From assembly GCF_001692325.1 (NCBI RefSeq), contig NZ_LXKN01000017.1, forward strand, positions 21,502 to 85,501: a DNA stretch of 64,000 nt, written 5' to 3'. Source of the DNA: Rhizobium sp. AC27/96 (GTDB lineage: Bacteria; Pseudomonadota; Alphaproteobacteria; Rhizobiales; Rhizobiaceae). Of this stretch, positions 51,627 through 60,338 are shown piece after piece (position 1 is the stretch's first letter; the number at the start of each line of letters is the position of its first letter). The position numbers and the translations under genes were made by a program. The notes under the pieces are model-generated. The model ran no database searches. It was given only the letters and a program-made list of their open reading frames with translations, and had not been told where the DNA came from.

Positions 51627-52613
51627 CTAGGTTCGTGCGCGACGTAACTCAGTCGGCGACTGCCCGTAGAGCCTGCGGAAGAGCCGTGCGAAGTGGGAAG
51701 CGCTGTCAAAGCCAACCTCTAGTGCGATTTCGATGAGCGGCGCTTTTGTCTGGAGGACCATCTGCCGTGCGCGTTCCATGCGGATGCGTTTGTAGACAAT
51801 TCCGGGAGACGTTTTCATTTCCTCCATGAACAACCGCTCGAGCTGTCGCCGTGATAATCCAACGGATGCGGCGAGGTTTTCGGTCGGCACGACATCTTCA
51901 GTATGTCTCTCCATCGTTATCAGGACAGCTTTGAGGCGCGGGTCCCGGCATTGGATGTCAAGCGGCTTGCGCGGCTGTATGTCCAACCCGGATCGCGCCC
52001 GCTCGATCTGCAGCACTTCCAAAGCGTTTCGCTCCGCGTCCCTGCTGATATGTCGTCGGACCAGAAAAGCGGCCATGTCGGCAGCTGTGCTACCGCCGGC
52101 GCAGGAGCCGCGGTTCCGGTCGAGATTGAACAGGCGGTCCGAGCGAACCGGATGGCCCGGGAACTGCTCCCGATATGCCTGATAGTGCAGCCAGCTGACA
52201 CAGGCTTGATGCGCTTTCATAAGCCCCAGTCGGGCCAGAATAAATGTGCCAGTACAGAGCCCGATCAGCGGAACCTTTTGCGCCGCGGCTTTCTTCAGAT
52301 AATTCGAAGTTTGGCTGTCGATGGTGATATCGGAGTTCAGAAGCCCGCCAACCACGACGATGTAGTGGAATTCGTGAGGATCGATAAAATCGGACGTCGG
52401 CGCGACCTGCACGCCACAGCTCGACGTGATGAGATGGGGAGTACTACCCAACACCTGCCAGTCGGCCAGAATCCGGCCGGATTTGTCAACCTCGTCGCTT
52501 GCCAGTCTCAGCGTATCGACGAACAGCGCGAAGGCGGACAGAGTAAATGATCGCGCCAGGATGAACCCGACTTTCAGGGGGCTTTGTCTAACTTCATCTT
52601 TGACGGATTTCAT
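51627..52613 (-). CDS. GlxA-type AraC regulator with DJ-1/PfpI-like N-terminal domain
   Basis: Regulator of 328 residues. The N-terminal amidotransferase-like domain has the nucleophile-elbow cysteine C120 in GLCTGTF. Two AraC helix-turn-helix units follow (VPTENLAASVGLSRRQLERLF, and ALEVGFDSASHFARLFRRLYGQSP). GlxA-type relatives such as GbdR, CdhR and ArgR control betaine, carnitine and arginine catabolism. It lies 26 bases after the proline-racemase-like gene, with the ATG at 52613. It is probably the activator of the neighbouring quaternary-amine/imino acid operon (inference). Confidence 0.9.
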   Translation of the reverse strand: MKSVKDEVRQSPLKVGFILARSFTLSAFALFVDTLRLASDEVDKSGRILADWQVLGSTPHLITSSCGVQVAPTSDFIDPHEFHYIVVVGGLLNSDITIDSQTSNYLKKAAAQKVPLIGLCTGTFILARLGLMKAHQACVSWLHYQAYREQFPGHPVRSDRLFNLDRNRGSCAGGSTAADMAAFLVRRHISRDAERNALEVLQIERARSGLDIQPRKPLDIQCRDPRLKAVLITMERHTEDVVPTENLAASVGLSRRQLERLFMEEMKTSPGIVYKRIRMERARQMVLQTKAPLIEIALEVGFDSASHFARLFRRLYGQSPTELRRART

Positions 52614-52639
52614 AAAACGCCTCGCCCGGCCGAGCCCTT

Positions 52640-53638
52640 CTATTTTATCTGGAAACCATAGGCCAAGGGATCGCGATCGTCGACGAAGATCGTGTTGTGG
52701 CCGATGATCCGCGCCCAGCCCCCAACGCTGGGCTTGATACCCTTGAAGTGGCCAACTTCGATCTCTGCTTCGACGCGACCTTCGAACATCGTGCCGATCA
52801 GGCTCTCCTGCCAAAAGCTGTCGCCAACTTTCAGCCGGCCCTTGCCATGCAATTGCGCCAGTCGTGCTGAAGTTCCGGTGCCGCCTGGAGAACGGTCTAT
52901 CGCTTTGTCACCGTAGAACACCGCGCCCCGTCCATCGGCCTTGCCGCTCGTCGGCGCATCGCACCACAAAGCGTGATGAACGCCTCTGATCAATTCATGC
53001 TCGGGATGAACCGGATGGCAAATCGGTTCGAGCGCATCCCGTAGCTTCCGGCTGATGTCGACGATGTCGTCGCTCGACATGCCGTCCAATCCGGGCCAAT
53101 TCCCCTGCGGTTCGACGACAGCGTAGTAGTTGCCGCCATAGGCGACGTCGATCGTCAAGGCGCCGAGCCCCGGCACTTCCACTTCGACATCAGCCGCGTG
53201 CAGGTAGCTTGCAACATTGAACATGCGGACGGCTTCGACGAATTCGCCGGGCTTTTCATAGTTGATGTCCACGCGGCCCGCCGGCGTCTCGATAGAAAGC
53301 TTGCCGGCAACGCGCGGAGTGACGAGGCCTTCCTCGATTGCCGCGGTTACCAAACCGATCGTCCCGGCGCCGCACATGGGCAGACATCCGCTGACTTCGA
53401 TGAAAATCACGGCAAAGTCGCAGTCCTCACGAAAGGCCGGATAGATGATTGCACCTGACATGATATCATGCCCGCGCGGCTCGAACATCAAGGCTTGCCG
53501 AACCCAGTCATGATCGCGCACGAATATCTCACGACGTTCTGCGATCGGAAGATGGGGAAGCAAGGGGCCGCCGCCGGCAACGAGCCTTACGGGATTGCCG
53601 CAGGTGTGGGAGTCGATGCAGAAGAAGCTGTGACGCAT
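52640..53638 (-). CDS. Proline racemase superfamily protein lacking the second catalytic cysteine
   Basis: A 332-residue member of the proline racemase/hydroxyproline epimerase/trans-3-hydroxyproline dehydratase superfamily. The first catalytic cysteine is C89 in PMCGAGTIG. At the second site, where racemases have DRSPCGTGTSA and dehydratases have threonine, the sequence is DRSPGGTGTSA with glycine at 252. The usual histidine after the first motif (MCGHG) is alanine. Fold motifs are otherwise intact, so it is probably functional but not a normal two-base epimerase. The ATG at 53638 gives family length. Located between a quaternary-amine importer and a GlxA-type regulator. Confidence 0.88.
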   Translation of the reverse strand: MRHSFFCIDSHTCGNPVRLVAGGGPLLPHLPIAERREIFVRDHDWVRQALMFEPRGHDIMSGAIIYPAFREDCDFAVIFIEVSGCLPMCGAGTIGLVTAAIEEGLVTPRVAGKLSIETPAGRVDINYEKPGEFVEAVRMFNVASYLHAADVEVEVPGLGALTIDVAYGGNYYAVVEPQGNWPGLDGMSSDDIVDISRKLRDALEPICHPVHPEHELIRGVHHALWCDAPTSGKADGRGAVFYGDKAIDRSPGGTGTSARLAQLHGKGRLKVGDSFWQESLIGTMFEGRVEAEIEVGHFKGIKPSVGGWARIIGHNTIFVDDRDPLAYGFQIK

Positions 53639-53651
53639 TCGAGGTCTTTCC

Positions 53652-54509
53652 TTAGCCGCGCTTTGCCGATGACCGGGCACGACCCTGTAAGGCGCCTTTT
53701 GACAGTCGATCGAGGAGGATCGCGATGGCGACGATGGCAAGCCCCGCCCTTAACCCCAGTCCCATTTCCATTCTGGTCAGGCCCCGCGTCACCTCGGCTC
53801 CAAGCCCGCCCGCTCCAACAAGCCCGGCAAGAACGACCATGGCCAGAGACAGAAGGATGCACTGGTTGAGGCCGACAAGCAGGGTGGGCATTGCAGATGG
53901 AATCTCGATCTTGAAGAGGATCGAGCGCGGCGGCGCGCCTGTCGCCTGGCCAAGTTCGAGGAGATCTTTCGGCACCTGGTTGAATGCTAGTGTCGTCAGA
54001 CGCAACATCGGCGGTACGCCATAGACGATCGTCGCGATAATCGCCGGAACGCGACCGAGGCTAAATATCATGACGGCGGGAATGAGATAAACCCACGGCG
54101 GGACGGTTTGCATGATGTCGAGCAACGGCCTGACAGCCGTCTCGAAAATCTTGTGGCGTGACGCAAGAATGCCGAGCGGGAAGGCGATCGCTACGGAGAT
54201 GGCAACCGAAACCGCCACCAGGGCCAGAGTCTGCATGGATGCGGCCCAGAAGCCGGTGAACAAACAGAAGGTCAGTGCAACGGCAGTCACCACCGCAACC
54301 CTTATGCTGATAGCAAGGGCTGCGCAAACCACGGCTATGGCAATCACCGCATAGGGCGGCAGGTAAAGAAGTGTCGATTCGATGCCGCCGAGCACCGCTT
54401 CGATCACTCTTGTGATGCCTTCAAAGACCGGATGAAAGTTTGTGTTCAACCAATCGACAACAGGAGCAAGATAGGTACCGGGCGAAAACCGGAGAAGGTC
54501 GAGGCTCAT
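53652..54509 (-). CDS. Glycine betaine/proline-type ABC transporter permease
   Basis: ProW/OpuAB-type permease of 285 residues. Hydrophobic segments are clear and the ATPase-contact loop is ELGQATGAPPRSILFKIEIP (residues about 191-210). It is one of two homologous permease genes in this operon; its start overlaps the other's stop by ATGA. Two different permease subunits suggest a heterodimeric channel, less common than the single ProW. Confidence 0.92.
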   Translation of the reverse strand: MSLDLLRFSPGTYLAPVVDWLNTNFHPVFEGITRVIEAVLGGIESTLLYLPPYAVIAIAVVCAALAISIRVAVVTAVALTFCLFTGFWAASMQTLALVAVSVAISVAIAFPLGILASRHKIFETAVRPLLDIMQTVPPWVYLIPAVMIFSLGRVPAIIATIVYGVPPMLRLTTLAFNQVPKDLLELGQATGAPPRSILFKIEIPSAMPTLLVGLNQCILLSLAMVVLAGLVGAGGLGAEVTRGLTRMEMGLGLRAGLAIVAIAILLDRLSKGALQGRARSSAKRG

Positions 54510-55354
54510 CTTGCACCTGCCTTAGCGCGGCCGGCTGCGCTCTGCGTCAATCTATCGAGGACCATCGTCAAGATGACGATTGCGATAGCAGCGTTGATGG
54601 AGGTGGCGACGTCGAGTGTGCGCACAGCGCTATAAATGGTTTCGCCAAGGCCACCGGAACCGACGATGCCTGCGATCACAACCATGCCGAATGCCATCAT
54701 CAGGCTCTGGTTAATGCCTGCCAGAACACTCGGGATCGCAAATGGCAGCCTGATCTTCACGAACATTTGCCATGGCGTCAGGCCACTTGCCTGTCCCAAT
54801 TCTATAAAGGCTTGCGGCGTCATGCGGATACCGAGCGAGGTCAGGCGAATTGCCGGCGGCATCGCCACAATGAACGTCGCCATCAGCGCGGTCGCAGGCC
54901 CAAAACCAAGAAGAGCAATCGCCGGAAGGAGGTAGATATACGGCGGCAAGGTCTGAATGAGGTCGAGGACCGGCTGCAGGATACTGTCGAACCAACGCAC
55001 GAAGCCCGCAGCGATGCCGATTGGAATTCCGACGGCGAGGGCGAGCATCGTGGCGGTGGTTACCAGCGCAAGCGTGCTCATGGTTTCGTCCCATAGCCCC
55101 ATGACCGCACACAACAGCAGCCCCAGTCCTGTCAATATTGCTGACGGGGCGTTGATCAGACGCCAGGCGACAAGCGCGAGGATGACCACGACGATATAAA
55201 AGGGCGCGAGGTCGAGGAGCCAAAGAACGCTGTCGTAGATTCCTTCAAGGATCGCCCTTAAGGGGGTGAACAACCAGTCGCCGTTGTCGCTGATCCAGCC
55301 TAGCGTGTCGTCGGTCCAGGCATCGAAGGTATCCGCAATGACTGAGATGTCCAT
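54506..55354 (-). CDS. Glycine betaine/proline-type ABC transporter permease
   Basis: Second ProW-like permease of 282 residues, with the corresponding loop ELGQASGLTPWQMFVKIRLP (about 190-209). Its first 60 residues (DISVIADTFDAWTDDTLGWISDNGDWLFTP in two parts) resemble the periplasmic N-terminal region of ProW. It follows the ATPase by 14 bases and overlaps the next permease by ATGA. Confidence 0.92.
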   Translation of the reverse strand: MDISVIADTFDAWTDDTLGWISDNGDWLFTPLRAILEGIYDSVLWLLDLAPFYIVVVILALVAWRLINAPSAILTGLGLLLCAVMGLWDETMSTLALVTTATMLALAVGIPIGIAAGFVRWFDSILQPVLDLIQTLPPYIYLLPAIALLGFGPATALMATFIVAMPPAIRLTSLGIRMTPQAFIELGQASGLTPWQMFVKIRLPFAIPSVLAGINQSLMMAFGMVVIAGIVGSGGLGETIYSAVRTLDVATSINAAIAIVILTMVLDRLTQSAAGRAKAGAR

Positions 55355-55368
55355 TTGCGTGCGTCCTC

Positions 55369-56460
55369 CTATGCCGTCGCATGTTGTTGCATCGGAGCGC
55401 CGGCGACACCGCGAAGCAGCCCGCGGGTGGTAACGACGCCGATAATGGAGCCGTTGTTGACCACCGCCAGGGCATCGCCATCCGACTCCATCGTGAGCTC
55501 TATTAGCGCGCCGATATCGGCTTCCGGCGAAGTCTTCGGTAACGCGTCCAGGTCATGCTGCGGCTGCAGGCTCCTGTATTCTGCGATCGGCTGCATCACC
55601 GAATGCGCCTTGACGAGATGAATCCTCGATATGCCGGCGACGAAATCGGCGACATAATCGTCGGCCGGCCGGGTCACGATCTCCTCTGCGGTCCCGACCT
55701 GAACGATGACGCCATCCTTCATGATGGCGATCCGGTCGCCGATGCGAATAGCTTCCTCCAGGTCGTGCGTTATGAAGACAGCCGACTTGCCGAGCGACTT
55801 CGTCAGCTGCCGGAACTCATCCTGCAATTGACGGCGAATGAGGGGATCGAGCGCGCTGAACGGCTCATCCATGAGAATGATTTCGGGATCGGCCGCCAGT
55901 GCGCGGGCGAGGCCGACGCGCTGCTGCATTCCGCCCGATAGTTCCGAGGGATATCGGGACGTCCAGTCGGAGAGACCGACCTTGTCGAGCGCTGCGCGGG
56001 CCGTCTTGTTGCGCTCATCTTTCGAAACGCCGCGGACCTCCAACCCAAAAGCAGCATTCTCAAGAACGGTGCGATTGGGAAGGAGCGCCACGCTCTGGAA
56101 CACCATGCCGATGTTGCGGGCGCGCATGTCGCGCAGTTCGGCCGCGTTCAACTTGGCAATCTCCTTCCCCTTGATCGTGATTCCGCCGAGGCTCGGTTCG
56201 ATAAGACGATTCAAAAGGCGGACCAGGGTGGACTTGCCGCTTCCAGACAGGCCCATGATGCAGAAGATCTCGCCGCGGCGTACCTGAAGGCTGGCATCAC
56301 ACACACCGACGACGCAGTCGAACTCCTCAAGGGCTTGCTTCTTGGAAAGTCCTCGTTCCGACACTGCCTTGACCGCGGCAGACGCCCGTGCGCCGAATAT
56401 TTTCCAAACGTTCCGGCAGTCGACCAGGATTTCGTTGGCATTATCCATGACAGCGGTCAT
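55369..56460 (-). CDS. Glycine betaine/proline-type ABC transporter ATP-binding protein (ProV-like)
   Basis: ATPase of 363 residues. Walker A GLSGSGKST near residues 69-77, signature LSGGMQQRVGLARAL, Walker B ILMDEPFSALDP and ITHDLEEA are intact. The C-terminal 80 residues (IGALIELTMESDGDALAVV, GSIIGVVTTRGLL) look like a CBS-type regulatory region, as in ProV/OpuA. AGGGG eight bases before the ATG at 56460 fixes the start. A ProV-specific N-terminal extension (KAVSERGLSKKQALEEF) is present. Confidence 0.94.
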   Translation of the reverse strand: MTAVMDNANEILVDCRNVWKIFGARASAAVKAVSERGLSKKQALEEFDCVVGVCDASLQVRRGEIFCIMGLSGSGKSTLVRLLNRLIEPSLGGITIKGKEIAKLNAAELRDMRARNIGMVFQSVALLPNRTVLENAAFGLEVRGVSKDERNKTARAALDKVGLSDWTSRYPSELSGGMQQRVGLARALAADPEIILMDEPFSALDPLIRRQLQDEFRQLTKSLGKSAVFITHDLEEAIRIGDRIAIMKDGVIVQVGTAEEIVTRPADDYVADFVAGISRIHLVKAHSVMQPIAEYRSLQPQHDLDALPKTSPEADIGALIELTMESDGDALAVVNNGSIIGVVTTRGLLRGVAGAPMQQHATA

Positions 56461-56516
56461 TTGCTTTCCCCTTGGCCGATCTTTTGCCGGACCTGTTTTC
56501 CTTCTCGAAAACATGC

Positions 56517-56537
56517 GGGCCGCGACTGTCGCGACCC
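56517..56537 (-). other. Stem-loop after the betaine-type binding protein gene
   Basis: On the minus strand GGGTCGCGA and TCGCGGCCC pair over nine positions with one G-U pair, around a three-base loop. It begins 11 bases after the binding protein stop and precedes the ATPase gene. It parallels the hairpin at 46174 and probably protects the binding protein message. Confidence 0.6.
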
Positions 56538-56547
56538 GTTGATTGCT

Positions 56548-57399
56548 TTACTCGCTCTTGATGTTTTCCCACCGCTTCAGGAGATCAGCATGGCTGGTGG
56601 TCCAGTCCTTGATCGCCTCATCCATCGTCTTGCCGTCGCTGACGGCGCCGTTGATAGCCGTGATATCGGCAAGCGGGACATAGACGCTGGCGATGACTTC
56701 ACGAGCATGCGGATAGTCGGCGGAGAAGCCCTTCTTGCCGATCCAGTAGTAGCTCTGTGGCGGCGGGAAGACGCTCTTGGGGTCCTTCAGGAACTTGACG
56801 GGATACTTCTGCATCATCCAGGAGGGTTCCCAGACGGTCACGGCGACCCATTCCTTGCGATCGATCGCCGACTTAAGCGCAGCTGTCATCGCTGCGGTGC
56901 TGCCCTCGACCAGCTGCAATTTCAGATCATATTGCTTGACGGCATTGGCGGCGTCGCGCATCAGACCCGAGCCCGGCTCGATGCCGACGATCTTGCCGCC
57001 AAACTTGTCGGCATTGGCGTTCAACTGATCAATCGAGTCGATTGTCACGTAGTTTGGGACAGCGATTGCCTGGTAAAGACCGTGCGACACGGGTGAGATC
57101 TTCTCAAGGCGCTTCTTGTTCTTATCCCAATAGTCTTGCGCGACATAATCGGTCTGAGAGGCGAGAATCTGGATATCGCCCTTGCTGAGGGCTGCATAAG
57201 CAATGCCCCATTCGGAGAATGGTACGACCTTCACAGTATAGCCGGCATCCTCCAGCACTTTCTTGGTAATCCCGGTGATCGGCGTCAGATCCTCCCAGGA
57301 CATGGTTCCGACGGTGATGCTCTTGTCTTCCGCATGGACGGAGAATGCGGTTATTCCGACCATGGCGGCTGCGCAAAGCGCTTTCCACAAAGCCTTCAT
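56548..57399 (-). CDS. Quaternary-amine ABC transporter substrate-binding protein (ProX/OpuAC-like)
   Basis: Periplasmic OpuAC-type binding protein of 283 residues with a signal peptide of about 23 residues (ending SVHA). Aromatic residues that could form the cation-pi box are present (TMSWEDL, TVWEPSWMMQKY, SYYWIG). It lies 78 bases after the FAD oxidoreductase gene. The pattern favours a trimethylammonium or similar cationic ligand such as proline betaine or hydroxyproline betaine (inference). Confidence 0.9.
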   Translation of the reverse strand: MKALWKALCAAAMVGITAFSVHAEDKSITVGTMSWEDLTPITGITKKVLEDAGYTVKVVPFSEWGIAYAALSKGDIQILASQTDYVAQDYWDKNKKRLEKISPVSHGLYQAIAVPNYVTIDSIDQLNANADKFGGKIVGIEPGSGLMRDAANAVKQYDLKLQLVEGSTAAMTAALKSAIDRKEWVAVTVWEPSWMMQKYPVKFLKDPKSVFPPPQSYYWIGKKGFSADYPHAREVIASVYVPLADITAINGAVSDGKTMDEAIKDWTTSHADLLKRWENIKSE

Positions 57400-57477
57400 C
57401 TTGTTGCTCCTAGTTTTCGTTCCCGTTTTTATTGAAGACCTGCACTCGGCTCAGTCTTCATATTGCGCGGCGACGGA

Positions 57478-58824
57478 TCATCCTTCGCGGCCAGCGCGCA
57501 ATTCCTGAAAGCGGATCACCGAATTGATTCCGAGCCATGCAAACGGCTCCGGTGGCAGCCTGGATGGCTCCGGGTGGTCCATGTATTCTTCGAGGCGCCG
57601 GGAGCTTGTTCCGGTCGCCAGTTCGGCCGCCATCATGCCGGCCAATGTGCTTTTGACGGTGCCCAGACCGTTCTCGCAGCATGCCGAGAAAAGCCCATCG
57701 TCAAGCGCGCCGAATGCCGGCACGTGGTTCCGGCTCAGGCACAGACGCCCGGCCCAGCTGTGTTCGAAAGGAATATTCTTCAGTCCTGGAAACCGTGCAT
57801 CGAGCGAATTCCTGTGCTCTTCGGCCATCCGGGCCATTCGCCTGTCAGAAACGGTGATCGTCGTCTCATAGGTGTACTTCGTTCGAATGACGATGCGCGA
57901 CCGGCCGCCTGACGTGATCTTTCGCACCGTCGCTCCCATGGCGTCGGCCGGAAGCAGCGCCCATCTATCCCGTCCCGAAGCCCTACGGCCGAGATCATCG
58001 GCCGCGAATGGCGCCGTCATCGAGGCATAGGCAAAAATATGCATCAGGCGGCCGCCGAAGTGGCCGAAATCCGTGATGTGACCGTTGACACCCAGGATAA
58101 CGTTCGGCGCGGTGACCTTGCCGCGAGCGGAACCGGCAATCCAGTTTCCATTCTGGCGCGTGAGGAAGGAGACGGGCGAACGTTCGAAGATATGGACCTT
58201 GTGCGAAAGCCCGGCGGCAAGGGCGCGAACATAATCGGCCGGCTGGATCAGGACGGCGCCCGGGGTAAAGAGGCCGCCGAGATAGTAATCGCAGCCGGTA
58301 ATTTCCCGCATTTGACGGGCGTCGAAAAACATATGCTTCTCGCCGGCGCTCGCCAGGGATCGGCCAAAGCTGATATTCAGCTTCATTCCACGCGCAGTTG
58401 CTGCCGCATTGATCTTGCCGGCCGGATCGAAAACCTCGGGCGACAAGCCGTATTCATCCGCGGCATCTTTCGCAAAAGCGATCGCAGCCCGGTTCTGAGC
58501 CATCTCCAGTCGAGAGGCTTCCAATCCGCCACTCGAATATTCGCTCGATGACAGATTGTGAGGGACATCAATCATGAAGCCCGAATTGCGGCCCGAGGTG
58601 CCTTTGCCGACTTCGCTTGCCTCAAGCACGACGATGTTGTCATCGGGGCGAAGCTGCAGCAGCCGGCGAGCGGCCGAAAGCCCCGCAAAGCCCGCACCGA
58701 TGATCAGCCAGTCCGCGGTCACGTTGCCTTCCAGGCTTCGGACCGGGAGCGAACGCTTGCTGATCGCCTCCCAGCCCGAGACGCCGTTTTCGGCCGGCAG
58801 ACGCTTGACGGACGTCGTGATCAT
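57478..58824 (-). CDS. FAD-dependent amine/imino acid oxidoreductase (DAO family)
   Basis: Flavoprotein of 448 residues in the DadA/PuuB-like branch. The FAD-binding motif GAGFAGLSAARRL lies at about residues 43-55, followed by SGRNSGFMID. The rest follows a D-amino-acid-oxidase fold with the later SWAGRLCLSRNHVPAFG and ENGLGTVKSTLAG. The ATG at 58824 overlaps the aldehyde dehydrogenase stop by ATGA. Relatives oxidise gamma-glutamylputrescine, D-proline or N-methyl groups. Next to a DapA-type lyase and aldehyde dehydrogenase it should feed an imine or aldehyde into them (inference). Confidence 0.88.
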   Translation of the reverse strand: MITTSVKRLPAENGVSGWEAISKRSLPVRSLEGNVTADWLIIGAGFAGLSAARRLLQLRPDDNIVVLEASEVGKGTSGRNSGFMIDVPHNLSSSEYSSGGLEASRLEMAQNRAAIAFAKDAADEYGLSPEVFDPAGKINAAATARGMKLNISFGRSLASAGEKHMFFDARQMREITGCDYYLGGLFTPGAVLIQPADYVRALAAGLSHKVHIFERSPVSFLTRQNGNWIAGSARGKVTAPNVILGVNGHITDFGHFGGRLMHIFAYASMTAPFAADDLGRRASGRDRWALLPADAMGATVRKITSGGRSRIVIRTKYTYETTITVSDRRMARMAEEHRNSLDARFPGLKNIPFEHSWAGRLCLSRNHVPAFGALDDGLFSACCENGLGTVKSTLAGMMAAELATGTSSRRLEEYMDHPEPSRLPPEPFAWLGINSVIRFQELRAGREG

Positions 58825-60338
58825 CGGATCGTCTCGTCCACCGAACGGTCGGAGACGTCGATCCAGATCGTCTTCAGTTCGCAATAATTGTCATGCGCGA
58901 AGATCGACTTGTCGCGCCCGCCGAAACCCGACTCCTTGTAACCGCCGAACGGCGTCGTCGCATCGCCCTCGCCGAAGCAGTTGACGGTGACGACGCCAGC
59001 CCGGATCTCGCGCGAAAGCCTGACCGCCTTCTTGAGACTTCCGGTATAGACCGATGCCGTCAGGCCGTAATTGGTATCGTTGGCAAGCGCTATGGCCTCG
59101 GCAAGGGTCTCGAAGGTCGTCACCGACAGGATCGGCCCGAATATCTCCTCCCGGAACAGTCGGCTCGACGGCGTGACACCATCGACGACCGTCGGCTCGA
59201 TATAGATACCCTTTTGGGTTTCGCCGCCAAAGGCCACCGAAAGCTTCTCGGTCTTCACGTCGTCAAGAAACGACGACACCTTCTCGAAGTGGTTCTTGCT
59301 GACAAGGGCGCCGATACGGTTTTCCGGGTCGAGCGGATCGCCCGTCTTCCATTCGCGCATATAGGCGCCGATGCGCTTGAGCAATTCGTCTTTGACGCTC
59401 GATTGCACGATCAAACGGGACGTCGCGGAGCAATTCTCGCCCATGTTCCAGAAGGCGCCGTTGACCACCTGCTCGGCGACGAGGTCCAAGTCCTCGGCGT
59501 CGTCAAGCACTACGGCGGGGTTCTTTCCGCCGCATTCCAAGACGACCTTCTTGAGGTTGGAATCCGCTGCATAGCGCAGGAAGCGCCGTCCGGTCGGGGT
59601 GGAGCCGGTAAAGGCCACCATATCGACATCCATGTGCATGCCGATCGGCTCGCCGACATCCTTGCCGCCGCCGGGGACGACATTGAAGACTCCGGCCGGG
59701 ATGCCTGCCTCATGGGCGAGTTCGGCGACGCGAAGGGTCGTAAGCGTCGTTTCCTGTGCAGGCTTGACGATGACGGAACATCCGGACGCAAGTGCAGGTC
59801 CGATCTTCCAGGCGAGCATCAGAAGCGGGAAGTTCCAGGGGAGTACGCAACCGACGACGCCGATCGGTTCGCGCACGACCATGGTCAATGCATTCGCGCC
59901 GACAGGGGCAGTACTGTCGTAGAGCTTATCGATCAGTTCGGCATGCCAGCGGATGGTATGGATCGTGTCGGGAACATCGACCGTCTGGCATTCGCGGACC
60001 GGCTTACCGCTATCGAGGCTTTCCATGACAGCAAGCTCATGGCGGTTGTCTTCCAGCAGCTTGGCGAACTTGATCAGTATGGCTTTGCGATCGCCTGGTG
60101 ATTGGAGACGCCAACGACCATCTTCAAATGCCTGCTTCGCCTTTGCGACCGCATAATCGACATCCGTTGCGTCACAAGCTGCGATCTCGGCAAGCGTCTC
60201 GCCTGTGGCTGGATTGGTCGTCTTGAACGTCTTGCCGGAATGGGAAGGGCGGAAGGAGCCGTCGATGAAGGCGTTCGTCGGCAGGTCAAGGCCAGCGGCA
60301 ATCGCCTTGTATTCGGCCGCGGTCAGAGGTTCATGCAT
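58821..60338 (-). CDS. NAD(P)-dependent aldehyde dehydrogenase (PuuC-like)
   Basis: Aldehyde dehydrogenase of 505 residues. Catalytic E268 (LECGGKNP), C303 (GENCSA) and the oxyanion asparagine in PWNFPLLM are intact; the coenzyme loop is FTGSTPTGRRF. Sequence resembles gamma-glutamyl-aminobutyraldehyde/4-guanidinobutyraldehyde dehydrogenases. It overlaps the DapA-like gene by eight bases upstream and the FAD gene by ATGA downstream. It would oxidise the aldehyde formed in this pathway, for example 2-oxoglutarate semialdehyde (inference). Confidence 0.93.
   Translation of the reverse strand: MHEPLTAAEYKAIAAGLDLPTNAFIDGSFRPSHSGKTFKTTNPATGETLAEIAACDATDVDYAVAKAKQAFEDGRWRLQSPGDRKAILIKFAKLLEDNRHELAVMESLDSGKPVRECQTVDVPDTIHTIRWHAELIDKLYDSTAPVGANALTMVVREPIGVVGCVLPWNFPLLMLAWKIGPALASGCSVIVKPAQETTLTTLRVAELAHEAGIPAGVFNVVPGGGKDVGEPIGMHMDVDMVAFTGSTPTGRRFLRYAADSNLKKVVLECGGKNPAVVLDDAEDLDLVAEQVVNGAFWNMGENCSATSRLIVQSSVKDELLKRIGAYMREWKTGDPLDPENRIGALVSKNHFEKVSSFLDDVKTEKLSVAFGGETQKGIYIEPTVVDGVTPSSRLFREEIFGPILSVTTFETLAEAIALANDTNYGLTASVYTGSLKKAVRLSREIRAGVVTVNCFGEGDATTPFGGYKESGFGGRDKSIFAHDNYCELKTIWIDVSDRSVDETIR

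Noticed and set aside
58893..60101. 402-codon plus-strand frame opposite the aldehyde dehydrogenase
   Set aside because: Antisense shadow of a gene with complete catalytic motifs; its arginine- and histidine-rich composition is an antisense artefact.
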